This document shows positions 24,260 to 32,842 of a stretch of DNA of 64,000 bases, piece after piece. The notes under the pieces are model-generated. The model was not told the DNA's origin, did not search any database, and worked only from the letters and a program-made list of their open reading frames with translations. Position numbers and translations under genes: made by a program. Positions within the stretch are counted from its first letter, which is position 1. Each line of letters starts with the position of its first letter. This DNA comes from GCA-2731375 sp964590195. GTDB taxonomy: Bacteria > Pseudomonadota > Alphaproteobacteria > GCA-2731375. The DNA lies in assembly GCA_964590195.1 (NCBI GenBank), contig CAZPWJ010000001.1, forward strand, positions 266,509-330,508. Direction: 5' to 3'.

Positions 24260-25375
24260 TTATTCCGCCGCCGTCGCCGGTGCGAATGCCTGTGGCCAGG
24301 CCGAGGGCCGGCTGCGGGCATATTGCGGCGGATAGGGGATTTCCACATCCAGTTCCTCGGCCGCCCGCCAGGTCCAGTGCGGATCGAACAGCATACCCCG
24401 CGCCAGGGCAACCATATCCGCCCGGCCCTGGGCGACGATGGCCTCGGCCTGCGCGCCGTTGGTGATCATGCCCACGGCCATTGTTGGCATTCGCACCTCT
24501 TTTCCGACCTGTTCGGCCAGGTGAACCTGATAGCCCGGGCCGAGGGGAATGTCCTGGCGCGGGTCCATGCCGCCGGAGGAGACATCGATGAAATCGCAAT
24601 CCATGGCGTCCAGTTCCCTGGCGAAGGCAATTGTTTCTTCCAACGTCCAGCCGCCATCGACCCAATCGGTGGCGGAAACGCGAATGCCCAATGGCCGCTC
24701 ACTGGGCCAGACCGCGCGCACGGCGGCGAATACTTCCAGGGGAAAGCGCATCCGCCCCTCCAGATCGCCGCCATAGCCGTCATTGCGTTGATTGGCGATG
24801 GGCGAGAGAAATTGATGTAGCAAATAACCATGGGCGGCATGCACCTCGGCCAGGGCATAGCCGGCCCGCGCGGCCCGCTTGGCCGACGCCACGAATTGTC
24901 CCTTAACTTCCGCCAAGCCGGCATCATCAAGAGCCAGGGGCATATTCCAATCCTTGTCATAGGGCACGGCAGAAGGCGCCACGGTTTGCCAGCCATCGGC
25001 CTCGTCCGGGCCAATCGCCTGGCGGCCACTGCTTGGCGCACCGGTCGAGGCCTTGCGCCCGGCGTGGGCCAACTGCACGCCGATCTGGCCGGTACCATGT
25101 TCGCGGCAGAAATCGACCACCCGCTTAATCGCGGCCTCGTTGGCATCCGAATACAGGCCAAGGCATTGCGGCGTAATACGCCCGGCCGCCGAAACGCCCG
25201 TGGCCTCGGCGATCACCAGACCCGGCCCACCGGCACAGAGTTGGCCCAGATGCATCAAATGCCAATCCTGGGCATTGCCGTCCTGGGCGCTGTATTGACA
25301 CATGGGCGCAACAACAACGCGGTTGCTCAGGGTCAGATCACGCATGGAAATGGGAGAAAACAGCTTCGATGGCAT
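24260..25375 (-). CDS. NADH:flavin oxidoreductase, old yellow enzyme family (YqjM-like)
   Basis: FMN-dependent ene-reductase of about 371 residues. It has the YqjM-type N-terminal VVAPMCQYSAQDG (active-site Cys), QLAHAGRKAS, the substrate-binding HAAHGYLLHQFLSP and a C-terminal ARGMLFDPHWTWRAA. The family reduces activated C=C bonds, often in xenobiotic or oxidative-stress responses. The start is set at the ATG at 25375 (MPSKLFSPISMRDL). A TTG at 25405 is possible but adds a non-family extension. The 141 bases on its downstream side, towards the receiver gene, hold nothing recognisable. Confidence 0.88.
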   Translation of the reverse strand: MPSKLFSPISMRDLTLSNRVVVAPMCQYSAQDGNAQDWHLMHLGQLCAGGPGLVIAEATGVSAAGRITPQCLGLYSDANEAAIKRVVDFCREHGTGQIGVQLAHAGRKASTGAPSSGRQAIGPDEADGWQTVAPSAVPYDKDWNMPLALDDAGLAEVKGQFVASAKRAARAGYALAEVHAAHGYLLHQFLSPIANQRNDGYGGDLEGRMRFPLEVFAAVRAVWPSERPLGIRVSATDWVDGGWTLEETIAFARELDAMDCDFIDVSSGGMDPRQDIPLGPGYQVHLAEQVGKEVRMPTMAVGMITNGAQAEAIVAQGRADMVALARGMLFDPHWTWRAAEELDVEIPYPPQYARSRPSAWPQAFAPATAAE

Positions 25376-25423
25376 TGGACGCACTCGCAAATTTTTTTTG
25401 ATCAATCTTCTCTATACAACATA

Positions 25424-26392
25424 TCAGCGCTCCAGGAAGACGCCAACGCCCCTATCCACCGCCGTTTGATAGGCGAGAGACGCCAGCGCCAGATCAGCCA
25501 GTGCCAGGCCGCGAAAGATGAAGGCGCAACGTTCACTATCACCGCTCCGTCCTGCGATGCGGCCAGTGACAAGGTCCTGAAGGTCGCCGCTGATCAGCGT
25601 GGTATCCAGCATCTGGACGGGCATTTGTGTCTCCTGTTCCAGGTCATCAATGACGATGCTGTCGAATTGCCGCAAGCTGTCGGCGATCCAGGGCCGGGCC
25701 AGATCGACAAGAGAGGCAAAGGCGCCGGGTTTTAGCCAGCCGGCATCTATGTGACGGACCGGCGCCGTCGTTGTCGGCGTGGTCGAAATGATGATGTCGG
25801 CGTCCATCACCGCGCTTTGGGCCGTGTCGCAATCATGCGCCGTCAAACCCAGCGCGCGCGCCTTTTGGCAAAGAAGATCGCGGTTGCTTTTCCCCCGCCC
25901 GAGAATCCGGATTTCCCGCAACGGGAAGATCTGCGAAAACGCGTCCAAGTGCGCATGCGCCTGTGCACCGCAACCGATAAAGGCGGCAACGGCGGCATTG
26001 GGGCGGGCAAGATATTTCGCGGCGACGGCGCTGAGGCTCGCCGTCCGTACCATGGTGATCCAATAACCTTCCATCACAGCAAGGGGCAGGGCGGTCTCCC
26101 GGTCAAACAGGGTGATTAGCGAGCCGGTGGTTTCCAATCCACGTTCGGCATTGGCGGTATTCACGCCCAGTGACTTCACCGCCATATGGGGCGGTTCCTC
26201 CGCCAGGGACGTTGTCGACATGAAAAGGACATCCTGTTCCGGCCGCAGGGCGCTTTTCGGCGCATTCAGAACATCGCCTCTGTCTCGGCCCCGGCATAAT
26301 ATTTCAATCTGCCGAATTGTATCGGCCGCCGTCAGCCCCAAATTCTTCAACACGGCACGGGACAGATAGAGCAGACCGGGATCTTGCGGCAT
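25424..26392 (-). CDS. Ornithine cyclodeaminase / mu-crystallin family protein
   Basis: NAD(P)-dependent enzyme of the OCD/mu-crystallin family, 322 residues. The Rossmann motif is FIGCGAQAHAHLDAF. The upstream family segment PLAVMEGYWITMVRTASLSA and the downstream ADIIISTTPTTTAPV are typical. Members include ornithine cyclodeaminase, alanine dehydrogenase and ketimine reductases, and the substrate is unclear here. The ATG at 26392 has AGGAAA about 12 bases upstream. A longer reading frame would extend towards repeat copy C. Confidence 0.82.
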   Translation of the reverse strand: MPQDPGLLYLSRAVLKNLGLTAADTIRQIEILCRGRDRGDVLNAPKSALRPEQDVLFMSTTSLAEEPPHMAVKSLGVNTANAERGLETTGSLITLFDRETALPLAVMEGYWITMVRTASLSAVAAKYLARPNAAVAAFIGCGAQAHAHLDAFSQIFPLREIRILGRGKSNRDLLCQKARALGLTAHDCDTAQSAVMDADIIISTTPTTTAPVRHIDAGWLKPGAFASLVDLARPWIADSLRQFDSIVIDDLEQETQMPVQMLDTTLISGDLQDLVTGRIAGRSGDSERCAFIFRGLALADLALASLAYQTAVDRGVGVFLER

Positions 26393-26418
26393 TTTATGAC
26401 TATTTCCTGACTGGACGC

Positions 26419-26542
26419 GATGGCCAGAGCGCATTTGAAAAAAATGCGCTCGGACTCTTAAGAATCGAGCAATTGAACCAATTACTTGCGTCGCGCCAAA
26501 TCAGCTACGGTCGCGACACCGATTAATTGAAAATTGCTCTAG
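26419..26542 (-). repeat. Structured dispersed repeat, copy C (inverted)
   Basis: Read on the minus strand this copy begins CTAGAGCAATTTTCAATTAA, identical to copy A over that stretch, and continues with AAGTAATTGGTTCAATTGCTC, ATTCTTAAGAGTC and a distal hairpin GAGCGCATTT/AAATGCGCTC. Its central hairpin is longer than in copies A and B (GTCGCGAC followed by an insertion ending GGCGCGAC). It fills the space between two divergent genes and may supply part of the leader of the downstream cyclase. Confidence 0.8.
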
Positions 26543-26565
26543 AACACCCCACATTATCATGCAAC

Positions 26566-28413
26566 ATGACAGAGCCTCGGCAAAATCTTGCTGCAGCCAG
26601 CGAAACGGAGGGTCGCCCCTTCCGCGTCCGCTTCGGCATGCGCCTGGCGTTGATGGTTGGTTTCGGCGGTTTGGTATTGGCGGCGGTGGCAACGGTGCTG
26701 ATCCTGGGCCTGTGGAGCGCGCGTGAGAACACGGTTTCCCTGACCCGCAAGCTGGCCGATGCGGGATTGAATGATGTGCAGGCCGCGATCGAGGGGCGGT
26801 TGCAGCCGGCGGAAACCGCCGTAGAGCATCTTGGCCGCCGCATGGAGCGCGGCGAGATCAAGGCCACCGATACAGCTGATCTGCGGCAGGCTTTGTCATC
26901 CGCCCTGGCCGGCATGCCCCAGGTTGGCGCCTTGCTGTTTCTGGACGCGCAAGGCCAAGGCCTGCAGGCCATCCGCGAAAAGGACACGGTTACCGTCACG
27001 GTTGAGGAATTTGGCCATGCCGCAAGGATCGCCAATGAGATCAACCGCGCAAAATCTCAAAACGGCGCCCATTGGGGCAGGGTTCTGCGTCCGCCGGGCG
27101 TTCCCTTTTCGCTGTTGAACGTACGACGTCCGGTGCGCTTGGATGGGAAGTTCATTGGCGTTCTGGTCGCTTCTGTCTCCATATCGGAGCTTTCAACCCT
27201 GCTGGCGGAAATGCCCTTGGCGATCGATGGCGAGGTCTTCGTGCTGTACGATCAGCATTTCGTCCTGGCCCATCGCCGGCTGGTCAAGGGTTTCAAGGGC
27301 GCCTCTCCGGAACGGCCCCTGCCGACGGTTGAAGAATTCGGCGATCCGGTGCTGTTGGCCTATCTGCACCCGGAACTGGGGCCGGAGTATGGCGGCCGGA
27401 TGTCCCGGGACATGGGCATCCAGATTGTCGGCACGGTGGATGGCCAGGCCTATCCCCTGATCGCGCGGCGCCTGAATTGGTTTGGCGAGGTACCCTGGGA
27501 GATCGGCGTCTATTTCCGCAACGAGGATGTGGCGGCGGAATTCAGGCGCGTCATGTGGGCGCTCATCGCCGGCCTGGTCGCCTTGCTGCTGTCCCTGGCG
27601 CTGGCCTGGGTCCTGGCCAAACATATCAGTCAGCCATTGAAGGAACTGGACCGCGCCGCCCGGCGGATCAGGGATCTGTCGTTGCAGGATGCACCAGTCC
27701 TGCCGCCCAGCCGGATCAGGGAAATGAATGATGCCGGCCAGGCCTTCAACGCCATGATCACCACCCTGCGCTGGTTTGAAACCTATGTGCCGCGCAGCCT
27801 GGTGCGGCGCCTGATGCGCCAGGGCGAAGACGCTTTCGAACGCTCGGCGCGGCGCGACGTCACGGTGATGTTCACGGATATCGTTGGCTTCACGCCCACA
27901 TCGGAGCAAATGAGCGCTGAAGAAACCGCGGCCTTGTTGAATGATCATTTCGCCGAGGTCGGCGCCTGCGTCGATGCCCAAGGTGGCACCATTGATAAAT
28001 ACATCGGCGATGCGGTGATGGCGTTTTGGGGCGCGCCGGAAGAACAGGCCGACCATGCCGCCCGTGCCTGCCGCGCCGCCCATGCCATCCGCGCGGCGGT
28101 CGAGGCCAGCAACAAGGACAAGGAAAAAAGAGGTGAAGCAGCGCTTCGTTTGCGGATCGGCCTGCATTCCGGCCCTGTCATCGTCGGCAATATCGGCGCG
28201 CCGCAACGGGTGAATTACACCATGGTCGGCGATAGCGTGAACATCAGCCACAGGCTCGAGGAGTTAGGCCGCGGCCTGCCCGATCCAAACTCCGCCGTTA
28301 CCATCATCATCTCCCAGGCAACCCGCGATGCGGCTGATGTCGGGGAGGCGGAGGATTTAGGCCCGCAACAGATCCGGGGCCGGCGCGAGGCCCTGAACGT
28401 CTATCGGTATTAA
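26566..28413 (+). CDS. Membrane-bound class III adenylate/guanylate cyclase with sensor domain
   Basis: Sensor cyclase of about 615 residues. An N-terminal membrane segment (ALMVGFGGLVLAAVATVLIL) is followed by an extracytoplasmic sensor region of about 280 residues, a second membrane segment (LIAGLVALLLSLALAWVLA), a HAMP domain, and a CHD cyclase domain. Metal-binding Asp residues are in VMFTDIVGFT and GDAVMAFWG. The purine-selecting Lys is in IDKYIGD, and the transition-state Asn/Arg are in VNISHRLEEL. These residues favour cAMP as product. ATG at 26566 is chosen. A TTG at 26527 lies inside the repeat, and no start has a strong ribosome-binding site. Its stop overlaps that of the convergent exporter gene. 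Confidence 0.88.
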   Translation: MTEPRQNLAAASETEGRPFRVRFGMRLALMVGFGGLVLAAVATVLILGLWSARENTVSLTRKLADAGLNDVQAAIEGRLQPAETAVEHLGRRMERGEIKATDTADLRQALSSALAGMPQVGALLFLDAQGQGLQAIREKDTVTVTVEEFGHAARIANEINRAKSQNGAHWGRVLRPPGVPFSLLNVRRPVRLDGKFIGVLVASVSISELSTLLAEMPLAIDGEVFVLYDQHFVLAHRRLVKGFKGASPERPLPTVEEFGDPVLLAYLHPELGPEYGGRMSRDMGIQIVGTVDGQAYPLIARRLNWFGEVPWEIGVYFRNEDVAAEFRRVMWALIAGLVALLLSLALAWVLAKHISQPLKELDRAARRIRDLSLQDAPVLPPSRIREMNDAGQAFNAMITTLRWFETYVPRSLVRRLMRQGEDAFERSARRDVTVMFTDIVGFTPTSEQMSAEETAALLNDHFAEVGACVDAQGGTIDKYIGDAVMAFWGAPEEQADHAARACRAAHAIRAAVEASNKDKEKRGEAALRLRIGLHSGPVIVGNIGAPQRVNYTMVGDSVNISHRLEELGRGLPDPNSAVTIIISQATRDAADVGEAEDLGPQQIRGRREALNVYRY

Positions 28414-29972
28414 GTGCGTTTCAGCGGCCGCGGGATTGCCGCCTTGGCTTTGGGCGGCGGCACGGGTTTGGCTGGCGCCGCTTTTTTCATACGCACCATC
28501 ATGATCAGGGGCAATGCGGCCAGCGCAGTCAGCATGTAGAAATAGAAGGCATTGACATAGCCGATCATCAGCCCCTGGCGCTGCACCTCGCCGCTGATAT
28601 GGGCCAGGTTTTGTATCGAACCCATGCTCCAGGCGCCCGCGGCCGAGGGGATCTGCCACGCCTTGGCATAGGGTGTTACCGCCTCGGCCAAGTGGCCATA
28701 GTTGATCTTGGCGCTGTGGAGAACCAGGGCGACACTGATCGAGATATGCACCGAGGAGCCGATATTGCGCAGCAGATGAAAGATCGATGAACCTTCGGGA
28801 AACAGCCGCTGGGGCAAAGTATTGAAGGTTACCAGGGTCAAAGGCACCCATAAAAAGCCGGTGCCCAGGCCTTGGATAAAGCCGGCCCAGGCCACATCCG
28901 ATGTGGTCACGTTGATATCGAACTGCGCCATCATCCAGCCGGAAAAACCCTGCAGGGCGAACCCGCTGATCAGCCAGATACGCGGATCATAGCGGTTGCC
29001 AAAGAACAGAATGCCAAAGCCCAACAAGGTGCCCGCACCCCGCGCGCCCAGCAGCAGGCCGATAATACTGTCGGGATAGCCGCGCAAATTCTGCAACAGG
29101 CCCGGCAGCAAGGTCATGGGCGTGAAATTCAACAGGCCGAAAACCAGGGTCAGCGCCATGCCGAGCACGAAATTGCGGTCCAGGAACAGATGCGGATTGA
29201 GGAAGGGTTTTTCCGACGTAAAGGTATGGACGATGAAAATATAAAAACACAAAGCGGCAAGGCAGATTTCCAGAACGATTTCCGTGGATTCCAGCCAGCT
29301 GTTGCGTTCGCCCCGGTCCAGCATCAGTTGGAAACAGGCGACCGCGATCGACAGGGCGATGAAGCCGGTCCAGTCCAGGCGAATACGTGCCGCCCGCGCG
29401 CCCTCGGCGACAAATGCCCAACAGCCCAGGAAAGAGGCCGTGCCAATGGGCACGATCATGAAAAACACCCAGCGCCAGCTGTACTCCTCACTCAGATAAC
29501 CGCCGATGGTGGGCGCGATCAGCGGGCCCAGAACGACGCCCATGCCGAAAATGGAGGTCGCCGTGCCATGCTTGTGTTGGGGGTAGGATTCCAGGACGAT
29601 GGATTGCGACAGCGGCGCCAAAGGCGCGCCGCACAGGCCTTGGAGCACCCTGAAAAACACCAGCATCTCCAACGAGCCGGACAGGCCGCACATCAAGGTC
29701 GCCAGGGTAAAGAAGGCAACGCAGGTTAGAAGCACCCGGCGCTGGCCGAAGCGCGCGGTCAGCCAACCGGTCATCGGCGTGGCCACGGCGGTGGCAACGA
29801 TGTTGAAGGTCACGACCAGGGCAATCTGGTCCTGTGTCGCCGACAGCGCGCCCTGCATTTGCGGCAGGGAGACATTGGCGATGGTGACCGTCAGCGCATA
29901 CAGCGCTACGGTGGAGGTCAGCGTGAAGAGAATAATGCCCCGCCGCAACGGAGATATCGCTTCACCCTGCAA
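28410..29972 (-). CDS. MFS transporter, DHA2 (EmrB/QacA-type) family
   Basis: Inner-membrane drug/proton antiporter-like protein of 520 residues with about 14 hydrophobic segments. Family motifs include GWLTARFGQRRVLL after segment 2, the antiporter motif GMGVVLGPLIAPTIGGYL, and SLPQMQGALSATQDQIALVV near the N-terminus. Homologues export hydrophobic toxic compounds, usually with a periplasmic adaptor (EmrA type). No adaptor or outer-membrane channel gene is adjacent. Substrate unknown. Confidence 0.88.
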   Translation of the reverse strand: MQGEAISPLRRGIILFTLTSTVALYALTVTIANVSLPQMQGALSATQDQIALVVTFNIVATAVATPMTGWLTARFGQRRVLLTCVAFFTLATLMCGLSGSLEMLVFFRVLQGLCGAPLAPLSQSIVLESYPQHKHGTATSIFGMGVVLGPLIAPTIGGYLSEEYSWRWVFFMIVPIGTASFLGCWAFVAEGARAARIRLDWTGFIALSIAVACFQLMLDRGERNSWLESTEIVLEICLAALCFYIFIVHTFTSEKPFLNPHLFLDRNFVLGMALTLVFGLLNFTPMTLLPGLLQNLRGYPDSIIGLLLGARGAGTLLGFGILFFGNRYDPRIWLISGFALQGFSGWMMAQFDINVTTSDVAWAGFIQGLGTGFLWVPLTLVTFNTLPQRLFPEGSSIFHLLRNIGSSVHISISVALVLHSAKINYGHLAEAVTPYAKAWQIPSAAGAWSMGSIQNLAHISGEVQRQGLMIGYVNAFYFYMLTALAALPLIMMVRMKKAAPAKPVPPPKAKAAIPRPLKRT

Positions 29973-30004
29973 AGCGGAATTACTCAGGGTATGGGCCTAA
30001 CCGG

Positions 30005-30709
30005 TTAACAGCCAAGTTGGCTGGCAAGATCAAGGAAATCGTTGGCAACATAGTCGTAATCGTTTTCCGGCTCCATATCGAAATCCTGCGTGGGGCCATA
30101 TTCCGTGGGCCGGCGCACGAATGCCGTGCCCAGGCCGCAACCGCCGGCGGCGACCAGGTCATTGTTGTGCGCCGCCACCATCAGGCATTCGCCGGGTTCA
30201 AGGCTCAGAAAAGCGGCGGTCTTTAAATAGGCCTCCGGTTGCGGCTTGTAATGGCCCGCGACCTCGGCGCCCAGAACCGCATCCCATGGCAGCCCGGCAT
30301 GCTTTGCCATATTGACGATCAGCGCGACGTTGCCGTTCGACAGTGTCGCCAGGATATGTTTCCGCTTCAGGCGGGTCAGCCCGACGACCGTGTCGGGCCA
30401 GGGGTTCAGTCGGTGCCAGACCTTGTTCCAGTGATCGATGTCTTCCGCCGACAGGCCGGAAATGGCGAATTCGTCCAATAATTCCAGTAAATTCGCATGA
30501 TGCAGGTCATCCAGCTTGACCCAGCCGGTCCGTCCCTCGCGGACACGCGCCATGGCCGGTTGGTACTTGGCCCGCCAGCCATCTGCGAAGGCGGCCCAAT
30601 CCACTTCGATGCCGCGCTCACGGCCAAAGGCCTCGCCTTCCGCGATAATACTGCCGCGCCAATCGACCACGGTGCCGAAGACATCGAATAATAGTGCCTT
30701 GAATGCCAT
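30005..30709 (-). CDS. HAD-superfamily hydrolase, 2-haloacid dehalogenase (type II) like
   Basis: Haloacid-dehalogenase-like enzyme, 234 residues. Motif I has the nucleophilic Asp in ALLFDVFGTVVDW, motif II the Ser in LATLSNGN, motif III the Lys in GHYKPQPEAY, and motif IV lies in VAAHNNDLVAA. The DVFGT and AAHNNDL forms match type II haloacid dehalogenases, but whether it acts on halogenated acids is not provable here. Start at ATG 30709 (MAFKALLF), with an alternative ATG four codons upstream. It is in tandem with the exporter gene (32-base gap). Confidence 0.85.
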   Translation of the reverse strand: MAFKALLFDVFGTVVDWRGSIIAEGEAFGRERGIEVDWAAFADGWRAKYQPAMARVREGRTGWVKLDDLHHANLLELLDEFAISGLSAEDIDHWNKVWHRLNPWPDTVVGLTRLKRKHILATLSNGNVALIVNMAKHAGLPWDAVLGAEVAGHYKPQPEAYLKTAAFLSLEPGECLMVAAHNNDLVAAGGCGLGTAFVRRPTEYGPTQDFDMEPENDYDYVANDFLDLASQLGC

Positions 30710-30827
30710 TTTTCCGCCCATTTGCTGTGCCCGACCATTTGGGCGGCCACATCATTAGCACATTGGGCCCGGTCGATGGTACGGCTATGATGCCAGCAAT
30801 TATTGTTTGATGAAGGTGCTGCAAAGC

Positions 30828-31280
30828 ATGCCGGAAATATATGTGGACGCTGATGCCTGCCCGGTCAGAGACGAAGTCATCCGGGTCGCCGAACGCCACG
30901 GCCTGCTCACCCACATGGTCAGCGACGGCGGCCTGCGCCCCGATCCCAGCCCCCTGGTCCGCAACGTCGTGGTCGCCCAGGGCGCGGACGCGGCGGACGA
31001 CTGGATCGCCGAGAATATTGCCCCCGGCGACATTGCCATTACCAACGATGTCCCCCTGGCCGACAGGTGCCTGAAACAGGGCGCCGCCGCCATTCGGCCG
31101 AACGGCAAGGCCTTTACGTCCGATTCCATCGGCATGGCGGTCGCGACCCGTAATCTGATGACCGATTTACGGGATATGGGCGAGATCACCGGCGGGCCGG
31201 CGCCATTCTCCAAACGGGACCGTTCGCAATTCCTGCAAACCCTGGAGGTTGCAGTCCAAAAATCCTTACGCCGAACCTGA
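30828..31280 (+). CDS. YaiI/YqxD family (UPF0178, DUF188) protein
   Basis: Cytoplasmic protein of about 150 residues with the family hallmarks MPEIYVDADACPVRDEVIRV, GADAADDWIAENIAPGDIAI, TNDVPLADRCLKQGA and GGPAPFSKRDRSQFLQTLE. The conserved Asp residues suggest a PIN-like nuclease fold, but no activity is established for the family. ATG 30828 gives the usual family N-terminus, with ATG 30810 as the alternative. The end overlaps the convergent TIM-barrel gene by 15 bases. Confidence 0.88.
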   Translation: MPEIYVDADACPVRDEVIRVAERHGLLTHMVSDGGLRPDPSPLVRNVVVAQGADAADDWIAENIAPGDIAITNDVPLADRCLKQGAAAIRPNGKAFTSDSIGMAVATRNLMTDLRDMGEITGGPAPFSKRDRSQFLQTLEVAVQKSLRRT

Positions 31281-32270
31281 TGCGGCTTGCCGCGCCCGGG
31301 CCCATTCCCCGCGCATCCATTCGACGCAGCCAACCGCCTGTTCAAACAGGGAATAGCGGCAGCCCTGGCCATAATCGAGGTTGGGAATGAATTCCGTCGA
31401 GATCTGGCCCAGCGGGCTTTCGTCATCGCCGGCATGATGCGCCAACAGCTGGCGCACCACTTCCTTCCATGGCTCCAGCGCCGCCTCGTTCCACGGGGCA
31501 TGATAGGTGCCGGGGGCGGGTTCGAGGAATGGATATTGAATGCCCCGTCCCGGTTTGCCGTCGTCGTCGCGGGCATCCAGGTTCAGCGGATTGTTCGGTA
31601 TGGCGGCGCGGGCATGACAATGACCGATCCAGTTGCGGCCAATCCAGTCAGAGCAAACATCGCCGTCCGCGAATGGATCGAGTACCAGCCGGCCTGCTTC
31701 CACGTCGCCGCGGATATCGAGAACCTCCTGCTCGCGGGGATTATCCATCTTGAATATGACGTGGCTGTGATCCAGGGTCATCCGAAACGGCAGGCCGCGT
31801 GCCTCGGCCAAAAGCCCCACGGGTGTGACACGGCGAAAATCCTCCGACCACATATTCACATGCACTTCCAGGCAAGGCACAACGCCCGCCTTGACGCCCA
31901 AATTCAGCGCCCGTTCATAAAAATCGATGACCTCCCCATCACTGACCAGAGAGCCATCGACGCCATGGGCCAAAATCTGCACGTTGTGAACGCGGGAGCC
32001 GAGGCTGGCGGCGACCTCCATGTTGCGGGCCAGCAGATCTTCGTCCTGGCCCAGGCGATAGAACCAGCCGCTGCCCAGCACCGGCAGGCCGTATTTTTCC
32101 GAAGCGGCGCGAAATTCCTCTATTTCGTGGGGATCCGGGGTCTTGTCGACATAATCGAAAACGCCGGCTTCGCGCACCATGGCAAAGCGGCTGTCGATAT
32201 CGGGCATGCCGTCGGCCTCTGTATGCCGGATACCGTTGGTTTGAATACCAAAAAGAAGTGTCTTCGACAT
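31266..32270 (-). CDS. Xylose-isomerase-like TIM-barrel protein (sugar phosphate isomerase/epimerase family)
   Basis: 334-residue protein of the AP-endonuclease-2/xylose isomerase-like fold. Metal-binding residues expected on the barrel are suggested by CLEVHVNMWSEDF, RMTLDHSHVIFK and IGHCHARAAIPNNP. Genes of this type encode sugar epimerases, inosose dehydratases or related enzymes, but the substrate here is unknown. It stands alone between YaiI and the copper-related genes, with no sugar transporter nearby. It may lack any endonuclease role despite the domain name. Confidence 0.75.
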   Translation of the reverse strand: MSKTLLFGIQTNGIRHTEADGMPDIDSRFAMVREAGVFDYVDKTPDPHEIEEFRAASEKYGLPVLGSGWFYRLGQDEDLLARNMEVAASLGSRVHNVQILAHGVDGSLVSDGEVIDFYERALNLGVKAGVVPCLEVHVNMWSEDFRRVTPVGLLAEARGLPFRMTLDHSHVIFKMDNPREQEVLDIRGDVEAGRLVLDPFADGDVCSDWIGRNWIGHCHARAAIPNNPLNLDARDDDGKPGRGIQYPFLEPAPGTYHAPWNEAALEPWKEVVRQLLAHHAGDDESPLGQISTEFIPNLDYGQGCRYSLFEQAVGCVEWMRGEWARARQAASGSA

Positions 32271-32376
32271 GGCAATTTCCCCCGCCCCAGATGCCCGAAT
32301 ATTGTTTTAGAGGCTTTTTCAAGACTTGTCCCAGGTCATTGCATGTGCCCCACAAGAAGCGTATTTCAGAGCGGTG

Positions 32377-32772
32377 ATGCAGAACAGACCGCGCAGGACG
32401 AGTGTTGCCAGGCGGGGCCGGCGCGTTGTTGCCTGGCTGGCCGCGCTTTCGCTGTGTCTGAACACCCTGCTGCCCACCGTGGCCATGGCCGTGGCGGTTC
32501 ACGGCAGCCAGCCGATGGTCATCTGCACCCCGGACGGTTACAAAACCGTCCATCTTGACCAGCAAGGTGCACCCGTACCAGCACCCCTGCCGCACGAGAG
32601 TCACGATTGCACACTCTGTTACAGCCTGGGCCACTGTGCGGCGCCCGCTGGCGCTATAAACGCTGAACTGGGGAACAAGGAGCGGGACGCCATACGCCCT
32701 GCGGACGCCTTGCCCCACGCTTCGGCTGATGTGCAGGGCGGTGAAGCCCGCGGACCACCCAACCACGCATGA
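32377..32772 (+). CDS. DUF2946-type small secreted protein
   Basis: 131-residue protein with a basic N-terminus and a hydrophobic signal segment (RVVAWLAALSLCLNTLLPTV). A conserved-looking HDCTLCYSLGHC cluster follows near residue 75. The Cys-x2-Cys with flanking His after a short signal peptide is the DUF2946 pattern. Those genes often accompany copper chaperones and TonB receptors, and here it sits 70 bases upstream of a PCu(A)C gene. Metal binding is an inference. The preferred start is ATG 32377, which gives a normal signal peptide. Confidence 0.65.
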   Translation: MQNRPRRTSVARRGRRVVAWLAALSLCLNTLLPTVAMAVAVHGSQPMVICTPDGYKTVHLDQQGAPVPAPLPHESHDCTLCYSLGHCAAPAGAINAELGNKERDAIRPADALPHASADVQGGEARGPPNHA

Positions 32773-32842
32773 TCCAACCGAACCCGCGGCATGCATGGGC
32801 ATGCCGCCGCACGTTATTTGGACTCATACGAGGTATCGAAGC

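Noticed and set aside
26301..26526. Short plus-strand frame crossing repeat copy C
   Set aside because: Most of it is repeat sequence and antisense to the OCD-like gene. No protein-like features.
31287..32558. 423-codon plus-strand frame opposite the TIM-barrel gene
   Set aside because: Antisense shadow. The minus strand has a recognisable fold and a sensible start.
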